A stretch of 14,269 nt of DNA from Myxococcales bacterium (GCA_021784495.1 JAJXSQ010000016.1:1-14269), one strand, 5' to 3'. Counted from the stretch's first letter, positions 1 through 8,581 are shown. Notes: generated from the sequence alone by a model not told the origin. Numbers and translations: made by a program.

Positions 1-545
1 CCGAGCGGGTTGGCCGCGTCGACCACCACCACGTCGAGGTCCCGGGCCAGCGCCCGGTGCTGGAAGCCGTCGTCGAGGAGGAGGGCGTCGGCGCCGTGCG
101 CGTCGACCGCCCGCCGCGCGAGCTCGAGCCGCCGGGGACCGCACAGGACGCGGAGCCCCGGGAGCCGGCGGGCGAGGAGGACCGGCTCGTCCCCTCCCTC
201 GGCCGCGCCGAGGAGCACCCGGGCGCCGTCGGCGACCAGGCGCGGATCGCGGCGCAGCGCGCCGTACCCGCGCGAGAGGACCGCCACGACCCGCCCGCGC
301 GCCGCGAGGCGCCGCGCGATCTCGAGCGTCACCGGGGTCTTTCCGCTCCCGCCGACCGTCAGGTTGCCGACCGAGATCACCGGCGCGCCCGCCGCCCCGG
401 CGCCGGCCCAGCCGCGATCGTGGAGGGCGTTGCGCACCGCCACCCCGGCGCGGAAGGCCGCCTCGCCGAGGAGGAGCGGCGCGAGGAGCAGCCGCGCCCC
501 GGGCCCGGGGCGCGGATCCCACCAGGCCCGCTCCAGGAGGGTCAC
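1..545 (-). CDS. lpxK: Tetraacyldisaccharide 4'-kinase LpxK, 3' end cut by window edge
   Basis: LpxK phosphorylates the 4' position of the lipid A disaccharide at the inner membrane to give lipid IVA. I translated this stretch by hand: 181 codons are present and the C-terminal part lies beyond position 1. Residues 19-41 are hydrophobic and fit the usual N-terminal membrane anchor. The kinase P-loop VGNLTVGGSGKTP is at residues 59-71, SRGYG at 91-95, GDEP at 118-121 and DDGFQH at 158-163, all family hallmarks in the right order. The start is a GTG whose last two bases and following A form the TGA stop of the upstream heptosyltransferase gene (GTGA overlap, 542-545), implying translational coupling. 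A weak GGGAG lies about 10 nt upstream. The identification is secure; only the missing end is unknown. Confidence 0.95.
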   Translation of the reverse strand, partial: MTLLERAWWDPRPGPGARLLLAPLLLGEAAFRAGVAVRNALHDRGWAGAGAAGAPVISVGNLTVGGSGKTPVTLEIARRLAARGRVVAVLSRGYGALRRDPRLVADGARVLLGAAEGGDEPVLLARRLPGLRVLCGPRRLELARRAVDAHGADALLLDDGFQHRALARDLDVVVVDAANPL

Positions 546-1528
546 CGGAGGAGCTCCCGGGCCGCGGCCAGCACCGTCGCCGCCGGGAGATCGGCGAGGC
601 AGCGGTGGTGGCCGAGCGGGCAGCGCTCTCCGCCGTGGTTCGAGCAGGGCTGGCAGTCGAGGCCGAGGGAGATCGCCCGCCCGGGCGGCGCCGGCCCCCA
701 CCGGATCGGCGACGTCGGCCCGAAGACCACCAGCGCGGGCGTCCCGACCGCGCCCGCGAGGTGCGCCGGCCCGGTGTCGTTCGTCACCAGGAGGGAGACC
801 TCCCCGAGCGCCGCCGCCAGCCCGCCCACGTCCAGCGGGGTCAGGTCGGCGGCGAGCGGAGCGCGCAGGGCGGCGCGCAGGGTGGCGCTCGCCGCCGCGT
901 CGCCCGGCCCGGCGCAGAGGACGAGCGCGCACCCGTCGCCGTGGAGCGCGTCGCCGACCTCGGCGAGCCGCCGCGGGTCCCAGCGCTTCGTCGCCCAGGT
1001 GGCGCCCGGCGCCAGGGCGACGAGCGGCCGCGGGAGCCCCCCGAGCAACGCCCCCGCGCGGCGGCGCGCCTCCCCGGAGGGCTCGACGATGGTGCGCCCC
1101 GGGGCCGCCACCCCGAGCGGCCGGAGCGCCTCGGCGTAGAGCGCGGTGGCGTGGGCCCGGACGAGGGGGCGGTCGTGGCCGAGGAGGGCGCGGAGCGCCT
1201 CCGCCGCCGTCCGGCGGGCGAAGGTCACCCGGCGCGGCGCCGCCGCCCGGGCGATCAGGGCGCTCTTCAGCTTGCCCTGCAGGTCGACGGCGACGTCGAA
1301 GCGGCCGCGCAGCCGCCGGGCGAGCGCCAGCGCCCCGTCTTCCGGTCCGCGCCCGAGCCGGTGGACCGCGGAGATCCCCGGCAACCCCTCGACGAGCGGC
1401 GCGCAGGCCGCGGAGGTGACCCACTCGATCTGCGCCCGGGGGAACCGGTCGCGGAGGGGCGCGAGGAGGCTCGTGGCCAGGACGACGTCCCCCAGCGCCG
1501 AGTACCGGATGATCAGGATCCGCTCCAC
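542..1528 (-). CDS. waaF: LPS heptosyltransferase, GT9 family (WaaF/heptosyltransferase II type)
   Basis: This is a 328-residue GT-B glycosyltransferase of family 9, which transfers L-glycero-D-manno-heptose from ADP-heptose onto the LPS inner core at the cytoplasmic face. The N-terminal RYSALGDVV (8-16) holds the conserved Asp14 that aligns with the catalytic Asp of WaaC/WaaF. The nucleotide-sugar site appears as PGATWATKRW (174-183) and TNDTGPAHLAGA (249-260). A Cys/His cluster at 292-310 (Cys292, Cys295, His298, Cys303, His307, His308, Cys310) is typical of the heptosyltransferase II subfamily. It starts at GTG 1528, three bases after the waaA stop, with a G-rich stretch about 7-13 nt upstream, and ends overlapping lpxK. 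Assignment to WaaF rather than another GT9 heptosyltransferase is an inference from the C-terminal cluster and should be treated as family-level. Confidence 0.88.
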   Translation of the reverse strand: MERILIIRYSALGDVVLATSLLAPLRDRFPRAQIEWVTSAACAPLVEGLPGISAVHRLGRGPEDGALALARRLRGRFDVAVDLQGKLKSALIARAAAPRRVTFARRTAAEALRALLGHDRPLVRAHATALYAEALRPLGVAAPGRTIVEPSGEARRRAGALLGGLPRPLVALAPGATWATKRWDPRRLAEVGDALHGDGCALVLCAGPGDAAASATLRAALRAPLAADLTPLDVGGLAAALGEVSLLVTNDTGPAHLAGAVGTPALVVFGPTSPIRWGPAPPGRAISLGLDCQPCSNHGGERCPLGHHRCLADLPAATVLAAARELLR

Positions 1529-1531
1529 CCG

Positions 1532-2809
1532 TCACCCCACCTTCCGGCGCGGGAGGGCGGCGAGCAGGTGGTCGACGTTCCGGGCGCTCGCCCCCCGGAT
1601 CGCGGTGACCGCGCGGCGGGCCATCGCGCCGAGCTCGGCGACCTGGTCCGGCCGGGAGAGGAGATCGTCGGCCACCCGGTGGAGCTGGTCCGGGGACGCG
1701 ACCTGGATCCCCCCGCGCCCCTGGAGCACCTGGACCGAGTCCTTGAAGTTCTCCATGTGCGGCCCGAAGAGGACCGGCTTCCCCTGGGCCGCCGGCTCCA
1801 GCACGTTCTGCCCGCCCCGGGTGACGAAGCTCCCGCCGACGAAGACCAGCGTCGCCAGCCGGTAGGCGACCGCCAGCTCGCCGATGGTGTCGAGGACGGT
1901 CACCTGGGCCGGCCCGCCGGCCGCGCCGGCGCTCCGGAGCCGCCCGGGGAACCCGGCCTCGGCGGCCAGGGCCAGGATTCGCCCGGCCCGCTCGACGTAG
2001 CGGGGGGCGATCACCAGCCGCAGCCCCGGGTGGCGCAGGAGGAGGCGCCGGTACACCGCGAGGACCAGCGGCTCCTCCCCCTCGTGCGTCGACCCGGCCA
2101 TGAAGACCGGGCCGTCGCCGGCGAGCCCCATCTCCCGCGCCAGCGCGACCTCCCGCCCCTCGCCGCCGCCCAGCACCAGCGCGTCGAACTTGGTGTTGCC
2201 GGTGACCCAGACCCGGTCCGGCGCCGCCCCCAGCTTCAGGGCGCGCTCCGCCTCCTCGTCGGCGCGCATGAGGAAGCAGTCGATGGAGCGGAGCGGGTTC
2301 CCGATGAGCCGGAACAGGCTCCGGTACCGCCCGACCTTGTCGGGCGAGAAGCGCCCGTTGGTGAGCGCGATCCGGGCGCCCGCGGCGTGCGCGGCGTGGA
2401 TCAGGTTCGGCCAGATCTCGGTGTACTCGAGGACCAGCAGGTCCGGGCGGAGCGCCCGGACCGCCCGGCGGGTGGCGCCCGGCAGATCGTAGGGGGCGTA
2501 GACGACGAGGTCCGCCTCGACGAGCTTGGTCCGCGCCATCGCCAGCCCGCTGTTGGTCATCGTGCTCACGATGATCGCGCAGCCGGGGCGGCGCGCCTTC
2601 AGCTCCCGCATCATCGGCTGGAGCGACTGGAGGTCCCCGGCGGAGGCCCCGTGGAGCCAGACCCGCGGGCTCCCGTCCGGCGCCGCGAGCCCGCGCCCGA
2701 AGAACCCGAGCCGCTGCCCGATCCCGTCGCGGAGCTTGGGGTGCGTGAGCAGCACCGGCAGGCCGAGGAGGAAGAGCGCGTAGCTCGCGAGGACGTAGAG
2801 GAGGTGCAC
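1532..2809 (-). CDS. waaA: 3-deoxy-D-manno-octulosonic acid (Kdo) transferase WaaA
   Basis: WaaA adds Kdo from CMP-Kdo to lipid IVA at the inner membrane. The protein is 425 residues, the normal family length. Residues 2-21 form an N-terminal membrane anchor. The acceptor-domain motif reads WLHGASAGD (51-59), and TMTNSG is at 83-88. In the donor half there are GNTKFD (204-209), AGSTHEGEE (238-246), APRYVER (268-274), GGSFVTRGGQNVLEPAAQG (325-343) and FGPHMENFKD (348-357), all characteristic. The usual catalytic Glu of the SVGE motif is replaced by Asp59. The start is GTG: an in-frame TAA lies 15 nt upstream, and the next possible start would remove most of the membrane anchor. The gene lies 47 bp after msbA and 3 bp before the heptosyltransferase gene, consistent with one transcription unit. 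Confidence 0.95.
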   Translation of the reverse strand: MHLLYVLASYALFLLGLPVLLTHPKLRDGIGQRLGFFGRGLAAPDGSPRVWLHGASAGDLQSLQPMMRELKARRPGCAIIVSTMTNSGLAMARTKLVEADLVVYAPYDLPGATRRAVRALRPDLLVLEYTEIWPNLIHAAHAAGARIALTNGRFSPDKVGRYRSLFRLIGNPLRSIDCFLMRADEEAERALKLGAAPDRVWVTGNTKFDALVLGGGEGREVALAREMGLAGDGPVFMAGSTHEGEEPLVLAVYRRLLLRHPGLRLVIAPRYVERAGRILALAAEAGFPGRLRSAGAAGGPAQVTVLDTIGELAVAYRLATLVFVGGSFVTRGGQNVLEPAAQGKPVLFGPHMENFKDSVQVLQGRGGIQVASPDQLHRVADDLLSRPDQVAELGAMARRAVTAIRGASARNVDHLLAALPRRKVG

Positions 2810-2856
2810 CGGCGCGCTCTCTTACCCGATGTCCGCGGGCGGGTGAAGGCCGCCGG

Positions 2857-4704
2857 TCACGCGCCGCCGGGGACCGGCTCGCCCGGCGGCGGCGCCTCGC
2901 GCCGGCCCCCCTCCGCGATCCGGTGGAGCCGGGCGTACTCGCCGCCACGGGCCAGGAGCTCCTCGTGGCGGCCGGCCTCGGCGACCCGCCCGTGGGACAG
3001 GACGACGATCCGGTCGGCGCCGCGGATGGTCGAGAGCCGGTGGGCGATCACCAGGGTCGTCCGGTGGCCGCCGCCGATCCCCATGAGCCCGTCGAGCGCG
3101 CGCTGGACCTCGCGCTCGCTCTCCGCGTCGAGGGCGCTCGTCGCCTCGTCGAGGACGAGGATCGGGGCGTCCTTCAGGAAGGCCCGGGCGATGGCGATCC
3201 GCTGCCGCTGGCCGCCCGAGAGCAGGACCCCCCGCTCCCCGACCCGCGTCCCGTACCCCTCCGGCAGGGCGACGATGAAGTCGTGCGCCTGCGCCATCCG
3301 CGCGGCCCGCTCCACCTCGGCGTCGGGGACCTCGGGGCGCCCGTAGGCGATGTTGGCGCGGACGGTGTCGTTGAAGAGGATCGTCTCCTGGGTGACGATG
3401 GCGATCTGGGCGCGGAGGCTCGCCAGGCTCGCGTCGCGCAGGTCGATCCCGTCGATGGTGATCCGCCCCTCGGTCGGGTCCCAGAAGCGCGGCAGCAGGT
3501 TGGCGACGGTGGTCTTGCCTCCCCCCGAGCCCCCGACGAGCGCCACGACCTGGCCCTTGCGGATCTCGAGGTCGAGCCCGTGCAGCACCGGCCGCTCGCC
3601 GTAGGAGAAGCCGACCCCCTCGTACCGGATGGCGCCGGCGAAGGGCGGGAGGGCCTCCCGGCCCGCGTCGGGCACGCTCGTCGGCTCGTCGAGCACCTCC
3701 AGGATCCGCTCCCCGGCGGCGGCCCCCTGCATGGCCGACTGCCCCACCCGCCCGAGCTGCTTGACCGGCTGGTAGAGCAGCAGGACGGCGGTGACGAAGG
3801 AGAAGAAGCGGCCGGCGTCCATCTCGCCGGAGAGGATCTGCCCGCCGATCCAGGAGATGGCGAGCGCCAGCCCCACCGCGGCGATCACCTCCATGAGCGG
3901 CGAGGAGAAGGAGCGCACCCGCTGGCCGCGCCGCTCCAGCTTGAGCCAGGTCCGGTTCACCTCGGCGAACCGGGCCGACTCCCACCGCTCCATCCCGTAG
4001 GCCTGGACCACCCGCAGGCCGGCGAGGGTCTCCTGGACCGTCTCGGCGATCTTCCCCAGCGTGCTCTGGCTCTGGCTGGTGACCCGCTTGAGCCGCCGCG
4101 CGAGCCGGATCACCGGGAGGAGCGTGAGCGGCACCGCGCCGAAGGAGATGAAGGAGAGGCGCCAGTCCAGGTAGAAGCAGTTGGCCAGCATCACCACCAC
4201 GCCGAGGCCGTCGCGGACGTAGACGGTGACGGCGTTGGTGAGCGCCGACTCGACGTACTGGACGTCGCTCGAGAAGCGGCTCATCAGGTCGCCGGAGTGG
4301 CGCCGGGTGAAGTAGCCGGGGGAGAGGGTGAGGAGGTGATCGAAGAGGGAGCGGCGCAGGTCGGCCACCACCCGCTGCGAGAGCACGCCCATGAGGTAGG
4401 ACTGGCCGAACTGGGCGACCCCCTTCACCAGGGCCACCGCCACCATCACCACCGGGAGGAGCGCCAGGATGCGCCCGCGATCGACGCGCGCCAGCCAGCC
4501 CTGGAACCCCGCGCCGTCGGGGAGGAAGCGGGCCAGGGGGGCGACCGCGCTCGGCTTCCCGGTGAAGAGGAACTCGAGGAGCGGCCCGAGCAGGTTGACG
4601 TAGGCGGCGTTGGCGACCGCCAGCACCACCATGCAGCCGAAGGCGGCGGCGAACCGCCAGCGGTAGGGGGCGACGAAGCGGAGGAGGCGGAGGAAGGCCG
4701 TCAC
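2857..4704 (-). CDS. msbA: Lipid A export ABC transporter MsbA (fused permease/ATPase)
   Basis: MsbA works as a homodimer in the inner membrane and flips core-lipid A to the periplasmic leaflet using ATP. The 615-residue protein has an N-terminal six-helix exporter domain (about 1-335; obvious segments near 17-39, 80-95, 160-200, 272-312) and a C-terminal nucleotide-binding domain. The latter shows Walker A GGSGGGKTT (391-399), Q-loop Gln439, signature LSGGQRQR (495-502), Walker B ILVLDE (515-520), D-loop SALD and switch His555. The C-terminal 15-20 residues are a Pro/Gly/Glu-rich tail. It begins with GTG, 32 bp after the EF-G-like gene, without a strong Shine-Dalgarno. Context beside waaA, lpxK and a heptosyltransferase gene supports MsbA over a generic lipid or drug exporter. 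Confidence 0.93.
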   Translation of the reverse strand: MTAFLRLLRFVAPYRWRFAAAFGCMVVLAVANAAYVNLLGPLLEFLFTGKPSAVAPLARFLPDGAGFQGWLARVDRGRILALLPVVMVAVALVKGVAQFGQSYLMGVLSQRVVADLRRSLFDHLLTLSPGYFTRRHSGDLMSRFSSDVQYVESALTNAVTVYVRDGLGVVVMLANCFYLDWRLSFISFGAVPLTLLPVIRLARRLKRVTSQSQSTLGKIAETVQETLAGLRVVQAYGMERWESARFAEVNRTWLKLERRGQRVRSFSSPLMEVIAAVGLALAISWIGGQILSGEMDAGRFFSFVTAVLLLYQPVKQLGRVGQSAMQGAAAGERILEVLDEPTSVPDAGREALPPFAGAIRYEGVGFSYGERPVLHGLDLEIRKGQVVALVGGSGGGKTTVANLLPRFWDPTEGRITIDGIDLRDASLASLRAQIAIVTQETILFNDTVRANIAYGRPEVPDAEVERAARMAQAHDFIVALPEGYGTRVGERGVLLSGGQRQRIAIARAFLKDAPILVLDEATSALDAESEREVQRALDGLMGIGGGHRTTLVIAHRLSTIRGADRIVVLSHGRVAEAGRHEELLARGGEYARLHRIAEGGRREAPPPGEPVPGGA

Positions 4705-4736
4705 GGGGGGCGCATCCTACACCGCCGCGCCGCCGG

Positions 4737-6815
4737 TCACCGCTCCTCCTCGATCCCCCGCACCTTCCCCTCGGCGCGGCGGCGCTCGATGATCTTCTGG
4801 GCGATCTGGGGGGGGACCGCCTCGTGGTGGGACGGCGCCATGGTGAAGGTGCCGATCCCCTGGGTGAGGGACCGGAGGTCGGCGTCGTAGGTCATCGCCT
4901 CGGCGTGGGGGCAGGCGGCGCGGATCACCACCCCGCGCGCCGCCGGCTCCATCCCCTGGACCCGGGCCCGGCGGCCGTTCAGGTCGCCGAGGACCGCGCC
5001 GACGTACTCCTCGGGCACCCGGATCTCGAGCTGCATGAACGGCTCGAGGAGGATGGGCCGCGCCTCCTGCATCGCCTTCTTGAAGGCCATCGAGCCGGCC
5101 ACCTGGAAGGCCATGTCCGAGCTGTCGACGTCGTGGTAGCTCCCGAAGACGAGGGTGGCCTTGAAGTCGACCACCGGGTAGCCGGCGAGCGGGCCGGAGG
5201 CGAGCGCCCCGCGGATGCCCTTCTCCACCGAGGGGATGAACTGCCGCGGGACCACCCCGCCGACGATCCCGTCCTCGAAGACGAAGCCCGCGCCCCGGGG
5301 GAGCGGCGCCAGCTCCACGTGCGCGTCGCCGTACTGGCCGTGGCCGCCCGTCTGGCGGCGGTACTTCCCCTGCGCCTTGGCCGCGGCGGTGACCGTCTCG
5401 AGGTAGGCCGGGCTCGGCAGCGCCAGGGTGATGTCGACGCCGTGCTTCCGCTTCACCCGCTCGACCGTCACCTCGATGTGCGCCTGCCCCATCCCCTGGA
5501 GGAGCAGCTCCCCCTCGGCCGACCGGCTGAGCCCGAGCGAGGGATCCTCCTCCACCAGCCGCGCCAGCGCCGCCGCGGCCTTGTCGTCGCCGCCGCGCGC
5601 GTGGACGGCGTAGGCGACCGGCCGGGTGTGCTGGCGGAAGGGCGGGAGCAGGACCGGCGCCTCGCCGTCGCACAGGGTGTCGCCGGTGTGCGCGTCCTTG
5701 AGCTTGGCGAGGACGACGAACTCCCCCGGCCCCGCCGCCGCCACCTCGGCCTGCTGCGCGCCGTCGGTCCGGAAGAAGTGCGTCACCCGCTCCTCGCTGC
5801 GGGTCCGGGGGTTGACCAGCACGGCGTCGGGGCGGAGCGTGCCCGCGACCACCCGCAGGGTGTCCACCCGCCCGGTGAAGTGGTCGATGGTGGTCTTGAA
5901 GACCTGCGCGACGAAGGGGGCGTCGGCGCCGCCGGGGCGCGAGACCGGCTGCCCGGCGAGGTCGGTGCCCACCACCGGGCGCGCCTCGGCCGCCGGGAAG
6001 AGCAGGACCGCGAGATCGAGCAGCTCGCGGAGGCCGATCCCCGCCTTGGCCGCCGTGAGGGCCACCGGCAGGAAGCGCCGGGCGCGAGCGCCGGCCGCGA
6101 GCCCCCGCGCGACCTCCTCGTCGGTGAGCGGCGCGCCCTCGAGGTACTTGCCGAGGAGCTCGTCGTCGGCCTCGGCGGCCGCCTCCACCAGCGCGACCCG
6201 GAGCCGGTCCACCTCCCCGGCGAGCTCGGCGGGCACCTCGGCGTCGACGAACCTCCCGAAGCCCCGCGGATCGACCAGGTGCGCCCGCCGGGAGAGGAGA
6301 TCCACCAGCCCGCGGCACCCCGGGCCGCTGCCGATGGGGAGCTGCAGGGGCACCGGCTTCACCCCGAGCGACCGCTCGACGTCGGCGAGCGTCCGCTGGA
6401 AGTCGGCCTGCTCGTGATCGAGCCGGGTCACCACCCCCACCGCGGGGAGCTCCGCCGCCGCGAGGGCGTCGTAGGCCCGCTCGGCCCGGTTGTGGCAGCC
6501 GTCGGCGGCCGAGATCGCCAGGAGGGCGCCGTCGGTGACCTGGAGCGCCCACTCGACCTCGGTCAGGAAGGCGGCGAAGCCCGGGCAGTCGAGGACGTGG
6601 AAGCCCCGCCCCCCCTCTTCGAAGCTCTCCGGGTGGAGGGAGAGGCTGAAGTTCCGCTTCTTCTCCTCCGGCTCCGCGTCGAGCCGGGAGGAGGAGCCGA
6701 CCGGGCTCGCGTGGCGAGGATCGGCGACGCGGAGGAGCGCCTCGACGAGGGCGGTCTTGCCGGCGCCGTCCCCCCCGAGCATCGAGAAGGTGCGGGTCAC
6801 GCGGGGGGTGGGCAT
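4737..6815 (-). CDS. Elongation factor G-like GTPase (EF-G2/FusA2-type paralog)
   Basis: This 692-residue protein has the full five-domain EF-G layout but a diverged GTPase domain. G1 reads GGDGAGKT (14-21). The switch I region is EEKKRNFSLS (50-59) instead of the RGITI type. G3 is DCPGF (76-80), where canonical EF-G has DTPGH, and G4 is TRLD (130-133) instead of NKxD. Later domains are better conserved: GGHGQYGDAHVEL and FGSYHDVDSSDMAF in domain IV, and VPEEYVGAVLGDLNGRR in domain V. Such substitutions resemble the EF-G-like subfamily found beside a housekeeping FusA in many bacteria, whose role is not settled. It is therefore unlikely to be the main translocase. ATG 6815 is preceded by AGGAGG 11 nt upstream. 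It sits in the LPS gene train, 63 bp after the ligase gene and 32 bp before msbA. Confidence 0.9.
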   Translation of the reverse strand: MPTPRVTRTFSMLGGDGAGKTALVEALLRVADPRHASPVGSSSRLDAEPEEKKRNFSLSLHPESFEEGGRGFHVLDCPGFAAFLTEVEWALQVTDGALLAISAADGCHNRAERAYDALAAAELPAVGVVTRLDHEQADFQRTLADVERSLGVKPVPLQLPIGSGPGCRGLVDLLSRRAHLVDPRGFGRFVDAEVPAELAGEVDRLRVALVEAAAEADDELLGKYLEGAPLTDEEVARGLAAGARARRFLPVALTAAKAGIGLRELLDLAVLLFPAAEARPVVGTDLAGQPVSRPGGADAPFVAQVFKTTIDHFTGRVDTLRVVAGTLRPDAVLVNPRTRSEERVTHFFRTDGAQQAEVAAAGPGEFVVLAKLKDAHTGDTLCDGEAPVLLPPFRQHTRPVAYAVHARGGDDKAAAALARLVEEDPSLGLSRSAEGELLLQGMGQAHIEVTVERVKRKHGVDITLALPSPAYLETVTAAAKAQGKYRRQTGGHGQYGDAHVELAPLPRGAGFVFEDGIVGGVVPRQFIPSVEKGIRGALASGPLAGYPVVDFKATLVFGSYHDVDSSDMAFQVAGSMAFKKAMQEARPILLEPFMQLEIRVPEEYVGAVLGDLNGRRARVQGMEPAARGVVIRAACPHAEAMTYDADLRSLTQGIGTFTMAPSHHEAVPPQIAQKIIERRRAEGKVRGIEEER

Positions 6816-6878
6816 GCGGGTCGTCGCCTCCTGCCCGGGCGCGGGTCGCCGCGCCGGGCGCGCTGCGTCGGCCCGATT

Positions 6879-8567
6879 CTACTTGAGCTCGGGGAAGTCG
6901 TCCTGCCAGAACTCGAGCGGCCCGGGCGTGGCCGGCGTCCCGCGCTGCTGCTCGCGCCGCCGCAGCTCGACGCGCCGGATCTTCCCGGAGACGGTCTTGG
7001 GGAGGTCGGAGAACTCGATCCGCCGGACGCGGAGGTACGGGGCCAGGCGACGGCGAAGGAACCGGAAGATCTCGCGCGCCAGGTCGCGGGTCGGCTCCCG
7101 GCCCGGCTTCAGGATGATGAACGCCTTCGGCACCACCCCCCGGACCGCGTCCGGGCTCGGGACCACCGCCGCCTCGGCGACCGCCTCGTGCTCGATGAGC
7201 GCGCTCTCCAGCTCGAAGGGGGAGATCCGGTAATCGGAGCTCTTGAAGACGTCGTCGGCGCGCCCGACGTAGGTCACGTACCCCTCGGCGTCGCGGGTGG
7301 CGACGTCGCCCGTGTGGTAGTGGTCGTGCCGGGTCGCGAACTCGAAGAGGCGGGGATCGCCCTCGTACCCGGCCATGAGGCTGGCCGGCCGATCGGCCAG
7401 GGCGATGCAGATCTCCCCCTCCTCCGCCGGCCTCCCCTCCTCGTCGAGCAGCGCGATCCGGTACCCGGGGAGCGGCCGCCCCATCGATCCGGGCTTCAGC
7501 TTCTGGCCGGGGGTGTTGCCGATCTGGGCGGTGGTCTCGGTCTGCCCGTACCCGTCGCGGATGGTGAGCCCCCACGCCTGCCGGACCTTCTCGATCACCT
7601 CCGGGTTGAGGGGCTCGCCGGCGCTGAGGGCCTCGCGCAGCCCCACCGGGAAGGCCCGGAGGTCCTCGAGCACCAGCATCCGCCAGACCGTCGGCGGCGC
7701 GCAGAGCGTCGTCACCCGGTGCCGGGCGACGAGCTCGAGCGTCCGCGGCGGCTGGAACCGGGCGTAGTTGTGGACGAAGACGGTGGCGCCGGCGTTGAAC
7801 GGCGCGAAGAAGTTCGACCAGGCGTGCTTCGCCCACCCCGGCGAGGAGACGTTCATGTGGACGTCCCCCGGCTTCAGGCCGAGCCAGTACATGGTCGAGA
7901 GGTGGCCGACCGGGTAGCTCCGCTGGGTGTGGACCACCAGCTTCGGCTTCGCGGTCGTGCCGCTGGTGAAGTAGAGGAGGATGGGATCCGAGGCCAGCGT
8001 CTCCCCGTGGGGCAGGAAGACCGAGGCCTCCTCGTAGGCCAGCTCGAACGGGGTCCACCCGGGCACCTGCTCCCCGACGACGTGCCGGCGGAACGCGCCG
8101 GAGAGCCCGCGGAACTTCTCGGTGCCAGCGGTGTCGGTGACGACGTGGCCCACCCGGCCGCGCTCGATCCGGTCGGCCATGTCCTCGGGGGTGAGCATCG
8201 ACGTCGCCGGGATCACCGCCGCGCCGAGCTTCATGGCCGCGAGCATGATCTCCCAGATCTGCACGCAGTTCGGGAGGACCATCAGGATCCGGTCGCCCCG
8301 CTCCACCCCGTGGCGCCGGAAGTAGGTCGCGACGCGGTTCGAGCGCTCGGCGAGCTCCGCGTAGGAGAGCCGGACCTCGGCGCCGTACTCCTCCACGATG
8401 TGCAGCGCGGTCTGCCCGTTCCCGTCGGCGAGGATGTCGAACCAGTCGAGCGCCCAGTTGAAGCGGTCGAGCTGGGGCCAGCGGAAGCCGGAGGTGGCGG
8501 CCTCCCAGTCGCTCCGGTGCTCGAGGAGGAAGTCGCGGGCCCTGCGGAAGACCTCGGTCGAGGACAT
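6879..8567 (-). CDS. AMP-forming acyl-CoA ligase (ANL superfamily, medium-chain/acetyl-CoA synthetase-like)
   Basis: The 562-residue protein activates a carboxylic acid with ATP to an acyl-adenylate, then most likely transfers it to CoA. Motifs in order are the phosphate loop YFTSGTTAKPK (199-209), DGYGQTET (338-345), HTGD (418-421), the hinge and A8 region GRADDVFKSSDYRISP (435-450), and KTVSGKIRR (524-532) with the adenylation Lys529. The general layout fits the medium-chain acyl-CoA synthetase (ACSM) group; the substrate cannot be read from sequence. In A8 an Asp (445) stands where most relatives have Gly. The start at ATG 8567 is chosen because GGAGG lies six nt upstream and the N-terminus matches related ligases; in-frame extension upstream gives only Arg/Pro-rich sequence. 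It has no signal peptide and lies between marC and the EF-G-like gene. Confidence 0.92.
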   Translation of the reverse strand: MSSTEVFRRARDFLLEHRSDWEAATSGFRWPQLDRFNWALDWFDILADGNGQTALHIVEEYGAEVRLSYAELAERSNRVATYFRRHGVERGDRILMVLPNCVQIWEIMLAAMKLGAAVIPATSMLTPEDMADRIERGRVGHVVTDTAGTEKFRGLSGAFRRHVVGEQVPGWTPFELAYEEASVFLPHGETLASDPILLYFTSGTTAKPKLVVHTQRSYPVGHLSTMYWLGLKPGDVHMNVSSPGWAKHAWSNFFAPFNAGATVFVHNYARFQPPRTLELVARHRVTTLCAPPTVWRMLVLEDLRAFPVGLREALSAGEPLNPEVIEKVRQAWGLTIRDGYGQTETTAQIGNTPGQKLKPGSMGRPLPGYRIALLDEEGRPAEEGEICIALADRPASLMAGYEGDPRLFEFATRHDHYHTGDVATRDAEGYVTYVGRADDVFKSSDYRISPFELESALIEHEAVAEAAVVPSPDAVRGVVPKAFIILKPGREPTRDLAREIFRFLRRRLAPYLRVRRIEFSDLPKTVSGKIRRVELRRREQQRGTPATPGPLEFWQDDFPELK

Positions 8568-8573
8568 GGTCGG

Positions 8574-8578
8574 CCTCC
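8574..8578 (-). promoter_or_regulatory. Shine-Dalgarno GGAGG of the acyl-CoA ligase gene
   Basis: GGAGG on the minus strand, six nt before ATG 8567. It fixes the ligase start within a frame that stays open for 334 further codons upstream. An out-of-frame ATG (8580-8578) overlaps this site and is ignored. Confidence 0.75.
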
Positions 8579-8581
8579 ATC

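Noticed and set aside
605..3346. Very long plus-strand open frames antisense to the LPS genes (also at 2923-4890, 4824-8618 and 8615-10330)
   Set aside because: Low-complexity products rich in Arg, Pro, Glu, Asp and His with no motifs; they mirror the codon bias of the real minus-strand genes.
3513..3536. MsbA Walker A reading GGSGGGKTT rather than GxSGSGKS/T
   Set aside because: It still satisfies the GxxxxGK[ST] rule, and the substitution keeps all key residues; not notable.
6850..6862. A CGCGCC/GGCGCG dyad between the ligase and EF-G-like genes
   Set aside because: The stem is short, the spacer is one base and there is no T-run; expected by chance in such GC-rich spacer.
4717..8580. A 1287-codon minus-strand open frame starting at an ATG 13 bases before the ligase start and crossing the ligase and EF-G-like genes
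   Set aside because: The translation is Arg/Pro/Gly-rich with no recognisable domain, and it overlaps two genes with full sets of family motifs. Such frames are common where third positions are nearly all G/C.
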